Positions 1 through 10,201 of a stretch of 35,930 nucleotides of DNA are shown here, in pieces. The translations under genes and the position numbers were made by a program. The notes under the pieces were generated by a model. That model made no database searches. It saw only the letters and a list, made by a program, of their open reading frames with translations, and was not told the DNA's origin. How positions within the stretch are numbered: position 1 is the first letter of the stretch; each line of letters begins with the position of its first letter. The stretch comes from Desulfobacterales bacterium (lineage in GTDB: Bacteria; Desulfobacterota; Desulfobacteria; Desulfobacterales; JAHEIW01): contig JAUVTR010000003.1 of assembly GCA_030601425.1 (NCBI GenBank), forward strand, positions 1-35,930, in the 5' to 3' direction.

Positions 1-13
1 TATTAGAAGTACG

Positions 14-1291
14 CTATGCGGTCGCCAAAATAGGTTCGACCTTCTTAACAAACTCCAAAAGATCAAACGGCTTGTAGATAACGTTGCTAAAACCCATCTT
101 GGCCATTTCATCCAGCTTGGGGTGTTCCGGATAACCGGTCGAAATGATGACCTTCATATCGGACAGCTCGGGTTCATTCTTGATAATGCGACAAACTTCG
201 AGCCCATCCATTTCAGGCATAAAGATGTCCAGAATCAAAAGGTCCGGACGATAGGTCCCCAGCTTAATGGTGGCCTCGATCCCGTTGGCCGCCTCCTCAA
301 TTAAATAGGGCCGATCTCGATTTAGCGTCAGGGCTTCGATCAGCATCTTCCTTATGGTCTGATCATCATCCACGATCAGGATCTTAATCGCTTCACGCTT
401 CAATAGGGTCGGGAATAAAACGGTAAAAGTCGTCCCGTTGCCTTCCCGAGTTTCAAATGAAATATCCCCACCATGCGCCTGTACCAGGCCATAGGTTACG
501 GAAAGACCAAGGCCGGTACCGCCTTCTGCCTTTTTATCGGTGACAAACGGCAAAAACAGCTTATCGGCAATCGCGTCTGATATACCGCTGCCGTTATCGG
601 TGATTTGCAGACAAATGCGCGCGTCTTTTCTTTGAAATCCGGTGGTAATCCGGATGATGCCATCCATATGATCAATCGCTTGAATCGCATTGATGATAAT
701 ATTTAGAATGATTTGTTCGATGCTCTGGAGGTTTCCTTTGATTAAGGGCAGATTTTCGTCCAGGTCCGGCTGGATTCGTACGCCGGATTTTCTTAACGTC
801 GTTTGCGCCAGTCGCATGGCATTTTTAACCGCCGCATTAACTTGCATCGTTGACTTTTCAGCAACATTTGACTGTTTGGAAAAGTTTTTCAGATCGGAGA
901 CTATTTTGGCAACCCGATTGGCGGCCATATCCATGTCCGCCACCAGCTGGGTTAGATTATCTTCTAAAAATTCATAAGTAAACCCGCCAAATTTCTGATG
1001 CGGCACCCTTTCTTTTTTCTCCATCAGTACCGGCAGAAGGTCAGACCAGATTTTTTGAATCAATGGCAAATTGTACATAATCAGGTTTATTGGATTATTA
1101 ATTTCATGAGCCACGCCCGCCACCAGGGTACCCAATGTTTCCATTTTCTGGGCATGGTGCAGCTGTTGCTGGCTTTCCTTCAAGGCTTCTTCCACATGCC
1201 GCTGCTGAGATTCCAGCTGTTGCGCCTTCTCCCGTAACTCCATCAGTTCCCTGATGAGTCGTTGCCTGGATTTTTCCTGATCTTTCATCAT
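14..1291 (-). CDS. Hybrid sensor histidine kinase / response regulator (HisKA + HATPase + C-terminal receiver)
   Basis: 425 aa ORF; H-box 'AGVAHEINNPINLIMYN', ATP-binding 'DNGSGI' and 'GGTGLGLSV', C-terminal receiver 'ILIVDDDQ ... DLLILDIFMPEMDG'. Confidence 0.93.
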   Translation of the reverse strand: MMKDQEKSRQRLIRELMELREKAQQLESQQRHVEEALKESQQQLHHAQKMETLGTLVAGVAHEINNPINLIMYNLPLIQKIWSDLLPVLMEKKERVPHQKFGGFTYEFLEDNLTQLVADMDMAANRVAKIVSDLKNFSKQSNVAEKSTMQVNAAVKNAMRLAQTTLRKSGVRIQPDLDENLPLIKGNLQSIEQIILNIIINAIQAIDHMDGIIRITTGFQRKDARICLQITDNGSGISDAIADKLFLPFVTDKKAEGGTGLGLSVTYGLVQAHGGDISFETREGNGTTFTVLFPTLLKREAIKILIVDDDQTIRKMLIEALTLNRDRPYLIEEAANGIEATIKLGTYRPDLLILDIFMPEMDGLEVCRIIKNEPELSDMKVIISTGYPEHPKLDEMAKMGFSNVIYKPFDLLEFVKKVEPILATA

Positions 1292-1368
1292 TTGCCATTA
1301 AAAAACAATACCCAGTGCAGTGCCTGGCTCCAAATATCCAAACACAAGCACCGGGTTCCAAACACAGG

Positions 1369-2154
1369 CTATATCTTTACGCAATTAAATTCTACTTTTG
1401 TTTTTAAGGTCATGGTGGCAATCTTTTCAAATTGATCTGTAACATCGGATACAAAAAGAGTCAGCTTGCCATTTTTTCCAAGCTGTTTGTCGACCTCAAT
1501 GTGATTTTCAAGAAACTTTTTAATGTCACCGGCGACGCTGATTGAGGAGTCGATCAAATGAACCCGTCTGCCGGTTTTTCTTTGGATGACTTTTTTCAGA
1601 AGTGGATAATGCGTACATCCCAAAATAAGCGTGTCTATCTGGCGGGTTTTCAAGGGATGCAGATATTTTTTCACGATCATCGCCGCTTCCGGTTTATTCA
1701 ACCATCCCTCCTCAACCAAAGGCACCAGGAGCGGACAGGCAATCGAATAGACTTTGGCGGCCGGCTGCATTTCAATAATCTTTTTTTCATAAATACCGCT
1801 GGTTACGGTGGCGCGGGTGCCGATCACGCCGAATCTAAAATTTTTTGAAGTATTTACGGCGAGTTCAACTGCCGGCGTAATCACTTCAAAAATAGGAACA
1901 GCAAATCGCCCGAGAACCTCTGCAGTGGCGACACTCGAAGCCGTATTGCAGGCAATTACGATTACACTGGCCCCCTGGCTCAGGAGAAATTCAATATTAT
2001 TCACGGTGTAACCAATCACCGTCTCGGAGCTTTTAGTGCCATAAGGTGTATGGGCTGTATCACCGAAGTAAACAATGTCATACCCCGGTATCTTTTCCAT
2101 AATTGCCCTGGCTACGGTTAAGCCGCCAACTCCTGAATCAAAAATTCCAATCAT
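1369..2154 (-). CDS. murI: Glutamate racemase
   Basis: 261 aa; 'MIGIFDSGVGGLTVARAI', 'YFGDTAHTPYGTKS', 'IACNTASS', 'LILGCTHYPLL'. Confidence 0.97.
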   Translation of the reverse strand: MIGIFDSGVGGLTVARAIMEKIPGYDIVYFGDTAHTPYGTKSSETVIGYTVNNIEFLLSQGASVIVIACNTASSVATAEVLGRFAVPIFEVITPAVELAVNTSKNFRFGVIGTRATVTSGIYEKKIIEMQPAAKVYSIACPLLVPLVEEGWLNKPEAAMIVKKYLHPLKTRQIDTLILGCTHYPLLKKVIQRKTGRRVHLIDSSISVAGDIKKFLENHIEVDKQLGKNGKLTLFVSDVTDQFEKIATMTLKTKVEFNCVKI

Positions 2155-2166
2155 AGTATGGAAAAT

Positions 2167-2571
2167 TTAACGGGATTTATTTAAAACTTCATTGACACAT
2201 CTTTTTACTTGATTGTGGCTAAAATCTGTTCGCATCCCAGGACACGAAGCAGCCATTGCCTGCCAGTTCGTTGCATCTACCAAAATATTTTCAATAAAAG
2301 GCCAATTTTTACACATTCGTGGTTTTACGGGATGAATGGTGCACACTTTATCCCATAATATACAATAACCGTTTAATCCCTGGGCAACAACCGGTCTGTC
2401 GCCTGACATCTGACAGTAGCGTCTGATAAATGTGTTACGTTCCAGGCCCAGGTACCGGCAGATATTATCGATCTCGTTTTCAGTAATATAGGTGCCGCCA
2501 TACCCTTTGCAGCAGTCCCCGCAGCATCGGCATGAAAACAAATCACCCGGTCTGACAGAATCAGAGGTCAT
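2167..2571 (-). CDS. YkgJ family cysteine cluster protein
   Basis: 134 aa; CxxCCGDCCKG N-terminal cysteine cluster and 'CTIHPVKPRMCKNWPF'. Confidence 0.85.
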   Translation of the reverse strand: MTSDSVRPGDLFSCRCCGDCCKGYGGTYITENEIDNICRYLGLERNTFIRRYCQMSGDRPVVAQGLNGYCILWDKVCTIHPVKPRMCKNWPFIENILVDATNWQAMAASCPGMRTDFSHNQVKRCVNEVLNKSR

Positions 2572-3160
2572 GACGCGCTTCCATGGCTTTTTTTAACGTC
2601 ACCTGGTCCACATATTTAAGGTCACCCCCCATCGGCACACCGGACGCAATTCGTGTTACTTTTAACGAATAGGTCCCCAAGCGCTCGGCAATGTAAGACG
2701 CTGTTGCTTCACCTTCCACGCTCGTGCTGGTAGCCAGTACAACCTCTTTGATCCGGCCTCGCTGTATTTTGGCGATTAATTCACCCATGCGAATATCTTC
2801 AGGGCCCACGCCGTTCATGGGTGAAAGCACGCCGGACAAGATATGATAGCGGCCGATAAAAGCGCCTGATTTTTCCATGGCCACCATGTCCGCCGGTTGT
2901 TCAACAACGCACAAAAGCGAGGCATCTCTGGTAGGATCCGTACATAGCTTACAGACTTCATCGTCGCTAAGACCATAACACAGCTTGCATAAACGCACTT
3001 TTTCCTTGGCCTCAACGATACTTCTGGATAATTGCTCGGCTTCTTTGCGCGGCGCCCGAAGGATATGCATGGCCAGGCGTTCGGCGGTCTTTTCTCCAAT
3101 CCCGGGCAGTTTGGAAATGTTTTTGATTAAATTGACGATTGTCGAAGGGTAAGGGCTCAT
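2561..3160 (-). CDS. recR: Recombination mediator protein RecR
   Basis: 199 aa; 'LPGIGEKTAERLAMHIL', C4 zinc finger 'CKLCYGLSDDEVCKLC', Toprim 'LCVVEQPADM'. Confidence 0.97.
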   Translation of the reverse strand: MSPYPSTIVNLIKNISKLPGIGEKTAERLAMHILRAPRKEAEQLSRSIVEAKEKVRLCKLCYGLSDDEVCKLCTDPTRDASLLCVVEQPADMVAMEKSGAFIGRYHILSGVLSPMNGVGPEDIRMGELIAKIQRGRIKEVVLATSTSVEGEATASYIAERLGTYSLKVTRIASGVPMGGDLKYVDQVTLKKAMEARHDL

Positions 3161-3183
3161 AGGAATTATTGTTTTATTTGTTC

Positions 3184-3498
3184 TTACATTATACCCGGAA
3201 TATTCAGACCGCCGGTCAATTTGCTCATTTCAGCGGCAACCATTTCCTGAGATTTCGTGAGGGCCTCATTTATTGCAGAAAGTATCAAATCTTGAAGCAT
3301 CTCCACATCTTCGGGATCGACGACCTCTTTTTCGATCTGAATGGACATGATTTGCTGTTTACCGTTGGCAACGATTTTTACCATCCCGCCCCCGGCTGAA
3401 GTTTCCACTGTTTTCTCGGCCATCTCTTCCTGCATTTTTAACATTTTTGATTGAAGCTGCTGCGCCTGCTTCATCATGTCGCCCATGCCTTTCATCAC
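3184..3498 (-). CDS. YbaB/EbfC family nucleoid-associated protein
   Basis: 104 aa; '[25 protein letters not shown]', adjacent to recR and dnaX as is typical. Confidence 0.95.
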   Translation of the reverse strand: MMKGMGDMMKQAQQLQSKMLKMQEEMAEKTVETSAGGGMVKIVANGKQQIMSIQIEKEVVDPEDVEMLQDLILSAINEALTKSQEMVAAEMSKLTGGLNIPGIM

Positions 3499-3566
3499 CG
3501 TACCTCCTATATTTAAACACCTATATATGCAAATAATGACTTTGTCGATATCATCGTGATAATCGG

Positions 3567-5243
3567 CTAAAGGATTTTGACATCGATCAGTTTGCCGTTG
3601 AAAATCTCAATAGCATCTGCCACCCTTGGATGGCTTATCGCCTTTTGCTTTAAGAGGCTGTCATTTTGAGATTTTTTTTTTGGGCTCTCAGCATCAGTCT
3701 CCGGATGGGTGGTCAGCACGATGTCTACATCTTTGCCGAAATACTCCGTGCAAATTATTTTTAAAACAGCCTTATTTTTTTCGCGTTGAAGCATATTTAG
3801 GGTAAAACCATTGGCGTGCACTTCGATTTCGATGCTATCAGCGGTTACCTGCTTCAGTCGACATTTAGATAGACTTGCCCCCAGCGAGGGATTTTCCCGG
3901 GCGATTATTTCATAGAGTTGATTCCAGATTACATCTAAATTTTCCGTAAAGTTATCCGCAATCGCCGGAGCTACAGGCATTGAATGCGCGGGTTCTGCCG
4001 GAGCGTCTGAATTTCTTTTCCCCGCTTTGCGCCCTGGCGCATGCGTCTCGGATTTCACATCCGGTTTCCGATTTGAAAGTTCACTTTCGGGCTGGTTATA
4101 AAATTCCTGTCTCAGATGATCCAGCCTGTCGATAAGCACACCAATCGGCAACGCCGGTTTGATCTGATCCATTCGGATAAATGCCATTTCAAGAGCAAGC
4201 TTGGCATCAGTTGACAGCCGGATCGATACCCCTTCACGATACAGATAGTCAAATATGTGGTTTAAAGCAGCCAAGGATACTTGGCCTGTTTGTTCATCCA
4301 TCTGCTTTAATTCATATTCAGGAAGATCCACTAATTTGCTGATGTTTTGGCCTATTTTAACGACGATCAGATTTCTGAAATGTTCGAGTAAATTGGTGTA
4401 AAGCTTTTTCAAATCATGCCCGCGATTGTAACTATCATCTAACATGTTCAGAATGGCGGAAATATCACCGCGCAAGATAGTGTCGCAAAGATCGAACACA
4501 TATTTTCGGTCAATTACGCCTAAAATATCGAGAACCTGATCATGGCTAACCGAGTCCTTAAAGCACGCCAAAACCTGATCAAGCAAGCTTAACGCATCAC
4601 GCATGCTACCTGTTGCTTCTCGCGCAATCAGTGCCAGGCTTTCATCCGAAATCTTGAATTTTTCCTCCTCGCAAATATAAACCATATGTTGAATTATCGA
4701 ATTCAAACCGATACGCCTGAAATCGTGTCTCTGGCAGCGAGAAAGAATCGTTATCGGGATTTTGTGTGGTTCGGTCGTCGCAAAAATAAACATCACGTGA
4801 GGCGGCGGTTCTTCAAGAGTTTTTAGCAGCGCATTGAAAGCCGGCGTGCTGAGCATATGTACTTCATCAATGATGTATATTTTGTAAAGGCTGTGAGCGG
4901 GCATGTACTTAACATTTTCGCGTAATTCTCTAACCTGATCGACGCTGTTGTTGGAAGCCCCATCAATTTCAAAAACGTCAACGGCATGGCCGGATGTGAT
5001 CTCTCCGCACGAACGGCATTCATTACAGGGTGCCGGAATAGGCCCCTGCTTGCAATTCATCGCTTTAGCCAAAATGCGAGCAACGGTGGTCTTGCCGGTT
5101 CCCCTTGGACCGGAAAAAAGCACTGCATGGGCAACGCGTTCGGAAGATATCGCATTGGATAGTGTGCGGGTTACATGGTCTTGCTCAATAACCTGGCCAA
5201 AGGTTTGTGGACGGTATTTGCGCGCAAGCACGAGATAGGACAT
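3567..5243 (-). CDS. dnaX: DNA polymerase III subunit gamma/tau
   Basis: 558 aa; '[27 protein letters not shown]', Walker A 'GPRGTGKTT', zinc module '[10 protein letters not shown]', 'IDEVHMLS'. Confidence 0.97.
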   Translation of the reverse strand: MSYLVLARKYRPQTFGQVIEQDHVTRTLSNAISSERVAHAVLFSGPRGTGKTTVARILAKAMNCKQGPIPAPCNECRSCGEITSGHAVDVFEIDGASNNSVDQVRELRENVKYMPAHSLYKIYIIDEVHMLSTPAFNALLKTLEEPPPHVMFIFATTEPHKIPITILSRCQRHDFRRIGLNSIIQHMVYICEEEKFKISDESLALIAREATGSMRDALSLLDQVLACFKDSVSHDQVLDILGVIDRKYVFDLCDTILRGDISAILNMLDDSYNRGHDLKKLYTNLLEHFRNLIVVKIGQNISKLVDLPEYELKQMDEQTGQVSLAALNHIFDYLYREGVSIRLSTDAKLALEMAFIRMDQIKPALPIGVLIDRLDHLRQEFYNQPESELSNRKPDVKSETHAPGRKAGKRNSDAPAEPAHSMPVAPAIADNFTENLDVIWNQLYEIIARENPSLGASLSKCRLKQVTADSIEIEVHANGFTLNMLQREKNKAVLKIICTEYFGKDVDIVLTTHPETDAESPKKKSQNDSLLKQKAISHPRVADAIEIFNGKLIDVKIL

Positions 5244-5270
5244 AATGAAGTGCCTTATATGTGGTTTTAG

Positions 5271-5393
5271 GCTTCAGAAGACAGAGGTCAGAGGTCAGAT
5301 GACAGATGGAAAAAACTGGAAGATGAAGCACTCTATCTGACTTCTGTTTTCTGTCCTCTGTCATCTGCTTACTGACACCCGACACCTGAAACC
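5271..5393. repeat. Mirror-array element, class CAG/CTG (7-bp period)
   Basis: Left heptads GCTTCAG AAGACAG AGGTCAG AGGTCAG ATGACAG (5271-5305); right heptads CTATCTG ACTTCTG TTTTCTG TCCTCTG TCATCTG CTTACTG ACACCCG ACACCTG AAACC (from 5333). Confidence 0.85.
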
Positions 5394-5460
5394 AAAAAGC
5401 CTTGAGAACGGCAATCGTTTAGCGTTAATAAAATATGTTAAGGTAATTTGCTTTTGAATA

Positions 5461-5554
5461 TGGCGGAGAGAGAGGGATTCGAACCCTCGGTGCCGCTTTT
5501 GACAGCACACACGATTTCCAGTCGTGCTCCTTCGGCCAGCTCGGACATCTCTCC
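5461..5554 (-). tRNA. tRNA-Ser (anticodon GGA)
   Basis: Reverse complement GGAGAGATGTCCGAGCTGGCCGAAGGAGCACGACTGGAAATCGTG...GGTTCGAATCCCTCTCTCTCCGCCA; long variable arm, encoded CCA. Confidence 0.96.
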
Positions 5555-5610
5555 TAAAAACCTTTGATACTCAAAGCTTTTTAATAAATAAAATTACGCA
5601 GTAATTTTAT

Positions 5611-5702
5611 TGGCGGAAGGGGTGAGATTCGAACTCACGGAGAGCCGAAAGACCCTCAACGGCTTTCGAGGCCGCCGCCTTCAACCGCTCGGCCACCCTT
5701 CC
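5611..5702 (-). tRNA. tRNA-Ser (anticodon CGA)
   Basis: Reverse complement GGAAGGGTGGCCGAGCGGTTGAAGGCGGCGGCCTCGAAAGCCGT...GAGTTCGAATCTCACCCCTTCCGCCA; long variable arm, encoded CCA. Confidence 0.96.
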
Positions 5703-5759
5703 GGCAATTTAGTTCGTTTGATTTCGGGTAGTACTGAATAACCCCTTTGAAACGCACTG

Positions 5760-6491
5760 TCAATGCTCTTCTGGCATGAACATTTTCTCAATTTCGGCAG
5801 AGTATTGACCGTTCGCATTATAAATGATCAGCGGAGGGCCGATTTTTACACCCGGCCGCGCGCCCTTTATCCCTGCAACTAAAATGAGTTTGGCATCAGA
5901 GTCCGCCTGCGAATGAATGACGCGTACAAACTTCGGTTCAATTCCATCCAAACGCATTTGGGAAAGCAACTCGGCAGCGCGCTCTGCGGTGTAAATGGTA
6001 ACAAATCTCCCGGCGGTTCGCAGCATGCAACGGACCGTCTGGAGCACATCGGTTAGGCTCACCTTGATTTCATGCCGGGCTACCGCTCTTTGCGGGTCCG
6101 GATTTAGTCTTCCGGAATTCGGTTTGCGGTAAGGTGGATTGCAAACAATCACGTCAACCGGACCACCGATCATATTGGGTTTCAACTCTCGCATATCCCG
6201 ACAAAGAACGGTAATGCGTTCCTGCATGCTATTTTCGTTTACATTCGCAACTGCCAATTCGGCTAATTCAATTTGTATTTCAATACCATATACCCGAATG
6301 TCCGGATTGCGGTATGCCAGTATTAGCGGGATGATGCCGCAGCCGGTCCCTAAATCAAGTAATCTTTCCCCTGCTCGCACGTCGGTGTGACTGGCCAGCA
6401 CAATGGCGTCGATAGAAAAACGGTAGCCCGATGAGCCCTGCTTGATGTGCAGTCTACCCTTAAAAAATGTATCTTTCGTTAACGAATTCAT
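5760..6491 (-). CDS. tRNA1(Val) (adenine(37)-N6)-methyltransferase-like (TrmN6/YfiC family)
   Basis: 243 aa; SAM motif 'LLDLGTGCGIIPLIL', 'VDVIVCNPPYRKP'. Confidence 0.87.
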   Translation of the reverse strand: MNSLTKDTFFKGRLHIKQGSSGYRFSIDAIVLASHTDVRAGERLLDLGTGCGIIPLILAYRNPDIRVYGIEIQIELAELAVANVNENSMQERITVLCRDMRELKPNMIGGPVDVIVCNPPYRKPNSGRLNPDPQRAVARHEIKVSLTDVLQTVRCMLRTAGRFVTIYTAERAAELLSQMRLDGIEPKFVRVIHSQADSDAKLILVAGIKGARPGVKIGPPLIIYNANGQYSAEIEKMFMPEEH

Positions 6492-6802
6492 AACGGTCCG
6501 ATTTTGAATTTTATTTCTTCCACCAGCGGTTTACCGAGGGCAGCGTTTAATTTGGCCATCAGATCGTTTTTCAGAAATTGAAGCTGATGAATCCAGGTTG
6601 AGCTGATAACATGCACAATGAGGAGCTTACCTTTAAAAGCCGCCGGTCGCGCATTTGAAGCGATCGTTTCCCCCACAGCTTCATCCCACAGGCGCCAGAC
6701 TTTTGTGAGTTCACAATCAGGCTCCGATCGGTAGTTTTTTAAAACCCTATCAATGACATTTCCAATTTGGACAAAATCTGATTTTTTATCTTGTTTTCTC
6801 AT
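6488..6802 (-). CDS. DUF721 (DciA-like) domain-containing protein
   Basis: 104 aa; 'VWRLWDEAVGETIASNARPAAFKGKLLIVHVISSTWIHQLQFLKNDLMAKLN'. Confidence 0.82.
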   Translation of the reverse strand: MRKQDKKSDFVQIGNVIDRVLKNYRSEPDCELTKVWRLWDEAVGETIASNARPAAFKGKLLIVHVISSTWIHQLQFLKNDLMAKLNAALGKPLVEEIKFKIGPL

Positions 6803-6952
6803 AATTTCAAACTATACCAGAATTCTCACTTTTCTTGAACCTGAAAGGTTAAATTCGTTTTTGCTTGACTTGCTGGCTCGGGTAACTTATTTTACTGGTG
6901 ACCGACTGTCATTTTCTAATACTCATGAAAATCAGCTGGAAGGAATACGCAT

Positions 6953-8002
6953 ATGAGTTGGGATTGGGATAAACTAAAACAGCAACAACAAGGCAGGGGT
7001 GGCGTTCCGCCGCAGATGGGTGAATTTGTGGAAAAAATCAAACGGATCAAGTTCCCGGGCGGCCCCTTGTTTATTGTGGTTGTTATCCTTGTTGCCATGG
7101 CAATAACAACCTTTTATACGGTTAAGCAAAATGAAGTCGGCATTGTTCAGTTTTTCGGCCGCTATGTACGTACGGCACAACCCGGCCTTAACTTCAAACT
7201 GCCCCTTGGCATTGAAAAAGTTACCAAGGTCAACGTCCGTGAAATTCAAACGGCAGAATTCGGGTTTAGCACTGCCAGAGTCAGTACGCGGTCCCGATTT
7301 CAGTCCGGGGGGGAAAACGTCGGCGAATCCCTCATGCTGACCGGGGATTTAAACGTGGCCGTGGCGCCCTGGATTGTCCAATATCGGATTAAGAACCCCT
7401 TTGATTATCTGTTTAAAGTTCGCGACGCCCGCCGCTTGCTGCGCGATATGTCCGAATCCACGATGCGGCTGGTGGTCGGTGACCGCAGCATTAACGAAGT
7501 TATCAGCAAACGGGATGAAATCGCAGTGGAGGCCAAACTCCTCTTACAAACCGAACTGGATCAGGCCGAAACCGGCATTCACATCGTAACCATCGAGATG
7601 AAAAAGACAAATGTCCCTCCGCCGGTACAGCCCTCGTTCAACGAAGTTAACCAGGCTGTCCAACAGAAGGAACAAATGATTTATCAGGCCAAAGAAGACT
7701 ATAATAAAGCCATTCCAACCGCCAGGGGTGAAGCCGAAAGAACCATCAAAGGCGCCGAAGGGTACGCATTAGATCGCGTGAACCGGTCCAAAGGTGACGC
7801 TTCCAGATTTGTGTCTATTTACAAGGAGTATGTCAATGCCAAAGACGTCACCAAACGACGGCTTTATTTAGAAACGATAAAACAAACGTTTCCCAATCTG
7901 GGTCCGAAATATATTATTGACTCCGATCAAAAAAATGTCTTGCCGTTACTGAACCTGGGAAAATCCATCAACCTTGGACAGCAAAACAGTGGTGAAAAAT
8001 GA
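6953..8002 (+). CDS. hflK: FtsH protease activity modulator HflK
   Basis: 349 aa; N-terminal TM, SPFH domain 'TVKQNEVGIVQFFGRYVRTAQPGLNFKLPLGIEKVTKVNVREIQTAEFGF'; followed by hflC. Confidence 0.95.
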   Translation: MSWDWDKLKQQQQGRGGVPPQMGEFVEKIKRIKFPGGPLFIVVVILVAMAITTFYTVKQNEVGIVQFFGRYVRTAQPGLNFKLPLGIEKVTKVNVREIQTAEFGFSTARVSTRSRFQSGGENVGESLMLTGDLNVAVAPWIVQYRIKNPFDYLFKVRDARRLLRDMSESTMRLVVGDRSINEVISKRDEIAVEAKLLLQTELDQAETGIHIVTIEMKKTNVPPPVQPSFNEVNQAVQQKEQMIYQAKEDYNKAIPTARGEAERTIKGAEGYALDRVNRSKGDASRFVSIYKEYVNAKDVTKRRLYLETIKQTFPNLGPKYIIDSDQKNVLPLLNLGKSINLGQQNSGEK

Positions 8003-8940
8003 AGCCCAAAAGCATCTATCTCGTTATTTTAGCGGTGATCGCCTTTGCTATTTATGGCGCCGCATACACGGTCGATGAAACCCAACAGGCGGTGATCACC
8101 CAATTCGGAAGAATTGTCGGCGCACCCGTAAAGGATTCCGGCCTTCACTTTAAGATCCCTTTCGTACAGAAAGCCAACTACTTCAATAAAAACTTACTGG
8201 AGTGGGATGGCGACCCGGGACAGATCCCCACTTTGGACAAAACTTTTATCTGGGTGGACACCTTTGCCCGCTGGAAAATTGTGGACCCGGTTAAGTTTTT
8301 CCAGACGGTAAACAACCGATTCAATGCGGTTGGAAAACTCAATGACATTATCGATCCGGCTGTCAGGAACTTCATTACGTCTCACCATTTGATTGAGGCG
8401 GTTCGAAAATCAAACCGCGAAATCGATACCACCGAAATCGGCATCGAAAAATCAGAACGGGATATCCGGGACACTTATCACATCACAGTCGGCCGTCAAA
8501 AAATCACCGAGGGAATTCTGGAACAGGCCCAGCCGAAGCTGGTCGCATTTGGCATCGAACTGGTCGATGTCAAAATTAAGCGCATAAACTATGTGGAGGA
8601 GGTCCGAAAGTCCGTCTACGGGCGCATGATCGCAGAGCGAAACCAAATCGCAGAGAAATTTAGGTCCGAGGGCCAAGGTGAGGCCCAAAAAATTCTGGGT
8701 GAAAAAGAAAGAGATTTGCAGCGCATCACATCAGAGGCTTATAAGAAAGCCCAGGAAATTAAAGGAAAAGCCGATGCCGAAGCAACTATAATTTATGCCA
8801 AAGCTTACGGCCTGGATCCTGAATTTTACTCATTTGTTCAAACGCTTGAACTTTACCGCGAGATATTGGGTAAAGACAATTCACTTGTCCTGTCAACTGA
8901 TTCGGAATTTTTAAAATACCTCAAAGGGTACACCAAATAA
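7999..8940 (+). CDS. hflC: Protease modulator HflC
   Basis: 313 aa; 'YTVDETQQAVITQFGRIVGAPVKDSGLHFKIPF', SPFH; overlaps the hflK stop by 4 nt. Confidence 0.95.
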   Translation: MKPKSIYLVILAVIAFAIYGAAYTVDETQQAVITQFGRIVGAPVKDSGLHFKIPFVQKANYFNKNLLEWDGDPGQIPTLDKTFIWVDTFARWKIVDPVKFFQTVNNRFNAVGKLNDIIDPAVRNFITSHHLIEAVRKSNREIDTTEIGIEKSERDIRDTYHITVGRQKITEGILEQAQPKLVAFGIELVDVKIKRINYVEEVRKSVYGRMIAERNQIAEKFRSEGQGEAQKILGEKERDLQRITSEAYKKAQEIKGKADAEATIIYAKAYGLDPEFYSFVQTLELYREILGKDNSLVLSTDSEFLKYLKGYTK

Positions 8941-8948
8941 CCGCATAA

Positions 8949-8978
8949 AAAAAGTACCGTTTTAAAACGGTACTTTTT
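8949..8978. terminator. Bidirectional Rho-independent terminator
   Basis: Perfect 30-nt palindrome AAAAAGTACCGTTTTAAAACGGTACTTTTT between convergent hflC and the small ribosomal-type gene. Confidence 0.85.
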
Positions 8979-9009
8979 ATCAATCGCACACAAAAAACTT
9001 AGGGGATCG

Positions 9010-9108
9010 TTATTTGCCTTTCCTTCTTTGATGACGTGTTTTGGCCAAAAGCTTTCTGTGTTTATGCTTTCTCATTTTTTTCCTGCGCTTTTTAACAACA
9101 CTACCCAC
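9010..9108 (-). CDS. bS22 / AURKAIP1-COX24-like small ribosomal protein (32 aa)
   Basis: Read manually, absent from ORF track: GTG start, product (M)GSVVKKRRKKMRKHKHRKLLAKTRHQRRKGK*; RBS GGAGG 7 nt upstream; matches remembered KKRRKRMxKKKHRKLLRxTRxQRRK pattern. Confidence 0.88.
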   Translation of the reverse strand: MGSVVKKRRKKMRKHKHRKLLAKTRHQRRKGK

Positions 9109-9327
9109 TGGTTCACCTCCTTGACCCAAATTATATTAAACAACAATGTGATTCTTTAACATAACTGGAAGTTGGATGTCTACATTTTTTTTTAGAATTG
9201 GAAACCGGCAGCAGCTTGTGCTATAGTGAAATGCCGGCCGGCGTAAAAACCTGGTCTCTGGTTAGGAGCTACGCCCCAATAGACTTCTGGCCCGCAGGGC
9301 CTGCGCCCCGGAGGGATTTTTGGAATT

Positions 9328-9831
9328 ATGGATAACGGTATAATTGTAACAAGTTTGGCAATCGGCGCGGCTATATTTGCGGGTCTGGTCATATTTTGGT
9401 TTTTTAATGCGTATGTAAAACGAAAACTGGGCACCGACCAATCGGTTCAATTGGCAACAACTTCCCAAAAGTCTTACTGGGAAGAAAAGCGCCGGCACCC
9501 CAGAGTGGTAATTTCCTGGCCGGCTATGTTGGAACCTCCATATGAACATATTCAGGTACAGTTTAAAGATATCAGCCTCGGGGGGGCGTTTGTTGTCTGC
9601 CGGAAACCCTTGCCGCTGAAAGAAAAAATCCGATTCTGCATTAAGATGCCGGAACGGGAGGAGCTCTTGCTTAATGCGGAGGTAATTTGGTCAAATACCA
9701 ATGTTCCCCAAGATAAGGTGATCAATCGCGGAATGGGTGTGAAATTTGTTCAAAACACAAACAAGGCTCGCCAGCACCTCGAAAAGGCCATCTCTGACCA
9801 TCTAAAGGAAAATAGCACAGAAGCAGACTAG
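9328..9831 (+). CDS. PilZ domain protein with N-terminal transmembrane helix
   Basis: 167 aa; TM 'SLAIGAAIFAGLVIFWFF', PilZ 'EEKRRHPRVVISWPAMLE' and 'FKDISLGGAFV'. Confidence 0.87.
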   Translation: MDNGIIVTSLAIGAAIFAGLVIFWFFNAYVKRKLGTDQSVQLATTSQKSYWEEKRRHPRVVISWPAMLEPPYEHIQVQFKDISLGGAFVVCRKPLPLKEKIRFCIKMPEREELLLNAEVIWSNTNVPQDKVINRGMGVKFVQNTNKARQHLEKAISDHLKENSTEAD

Positions 9832-9912
9832 TGTTGTGTCCCACAAAAATGTTACAAAAGTCGTGTGGTATATTTTAGCTTAGTTGAGTTCTTTAAACAA
9901 CACAATGTCTAT

Positions 9913-10117
9913 GGTGTCAGGTGTCAGTGTTCAGGTGTCAGGTGCCATGAAGATACAGCGGACAGAGCACAGAAAACAAATGACAGCCTGCGACGAGCTC
10001 CCCTCGACAAACTCGGGGCTTGAGCCCGTCGCAACCAGTCGAGTCGAAGACAAAGGGCAGACCGTTTCTGTTTTCTGCCATCTGTTATCTGACACCTGAC
10101 ACCTGACACCAGAAACC
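9913..10117. repeat. Mirror-array element, class CAG/CTG (7-bp period)
   Basis: Left GTGTCAG GTGTCAG TGTTCAG GTGTCAG (9914-9941), then after a 3-nt slip GATACAG CGGACAG AGCACAG AAAACAA ATGACAG (9952-9986); right GTTTCTG TTTTCTG CCATCTG TTATCTG ACACCTG ACACCTG ACACCAG AAACC (10064-10117). Confidence 0.88.
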
Positions 10118-10201
10118 TACTTATTCCTGACACTTAAAATAAAACGAATTAACATTAATAAACCCACTCCGTATTTTGTAAATTACTTGTGGAACATAAC
10201 A

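Noticed and set aside
1104-1361. 85-aa minus-strand ORF overlapping the kinase start
   Set aside because: Alternate frame of the histidine kinase N-terminus; no domain.
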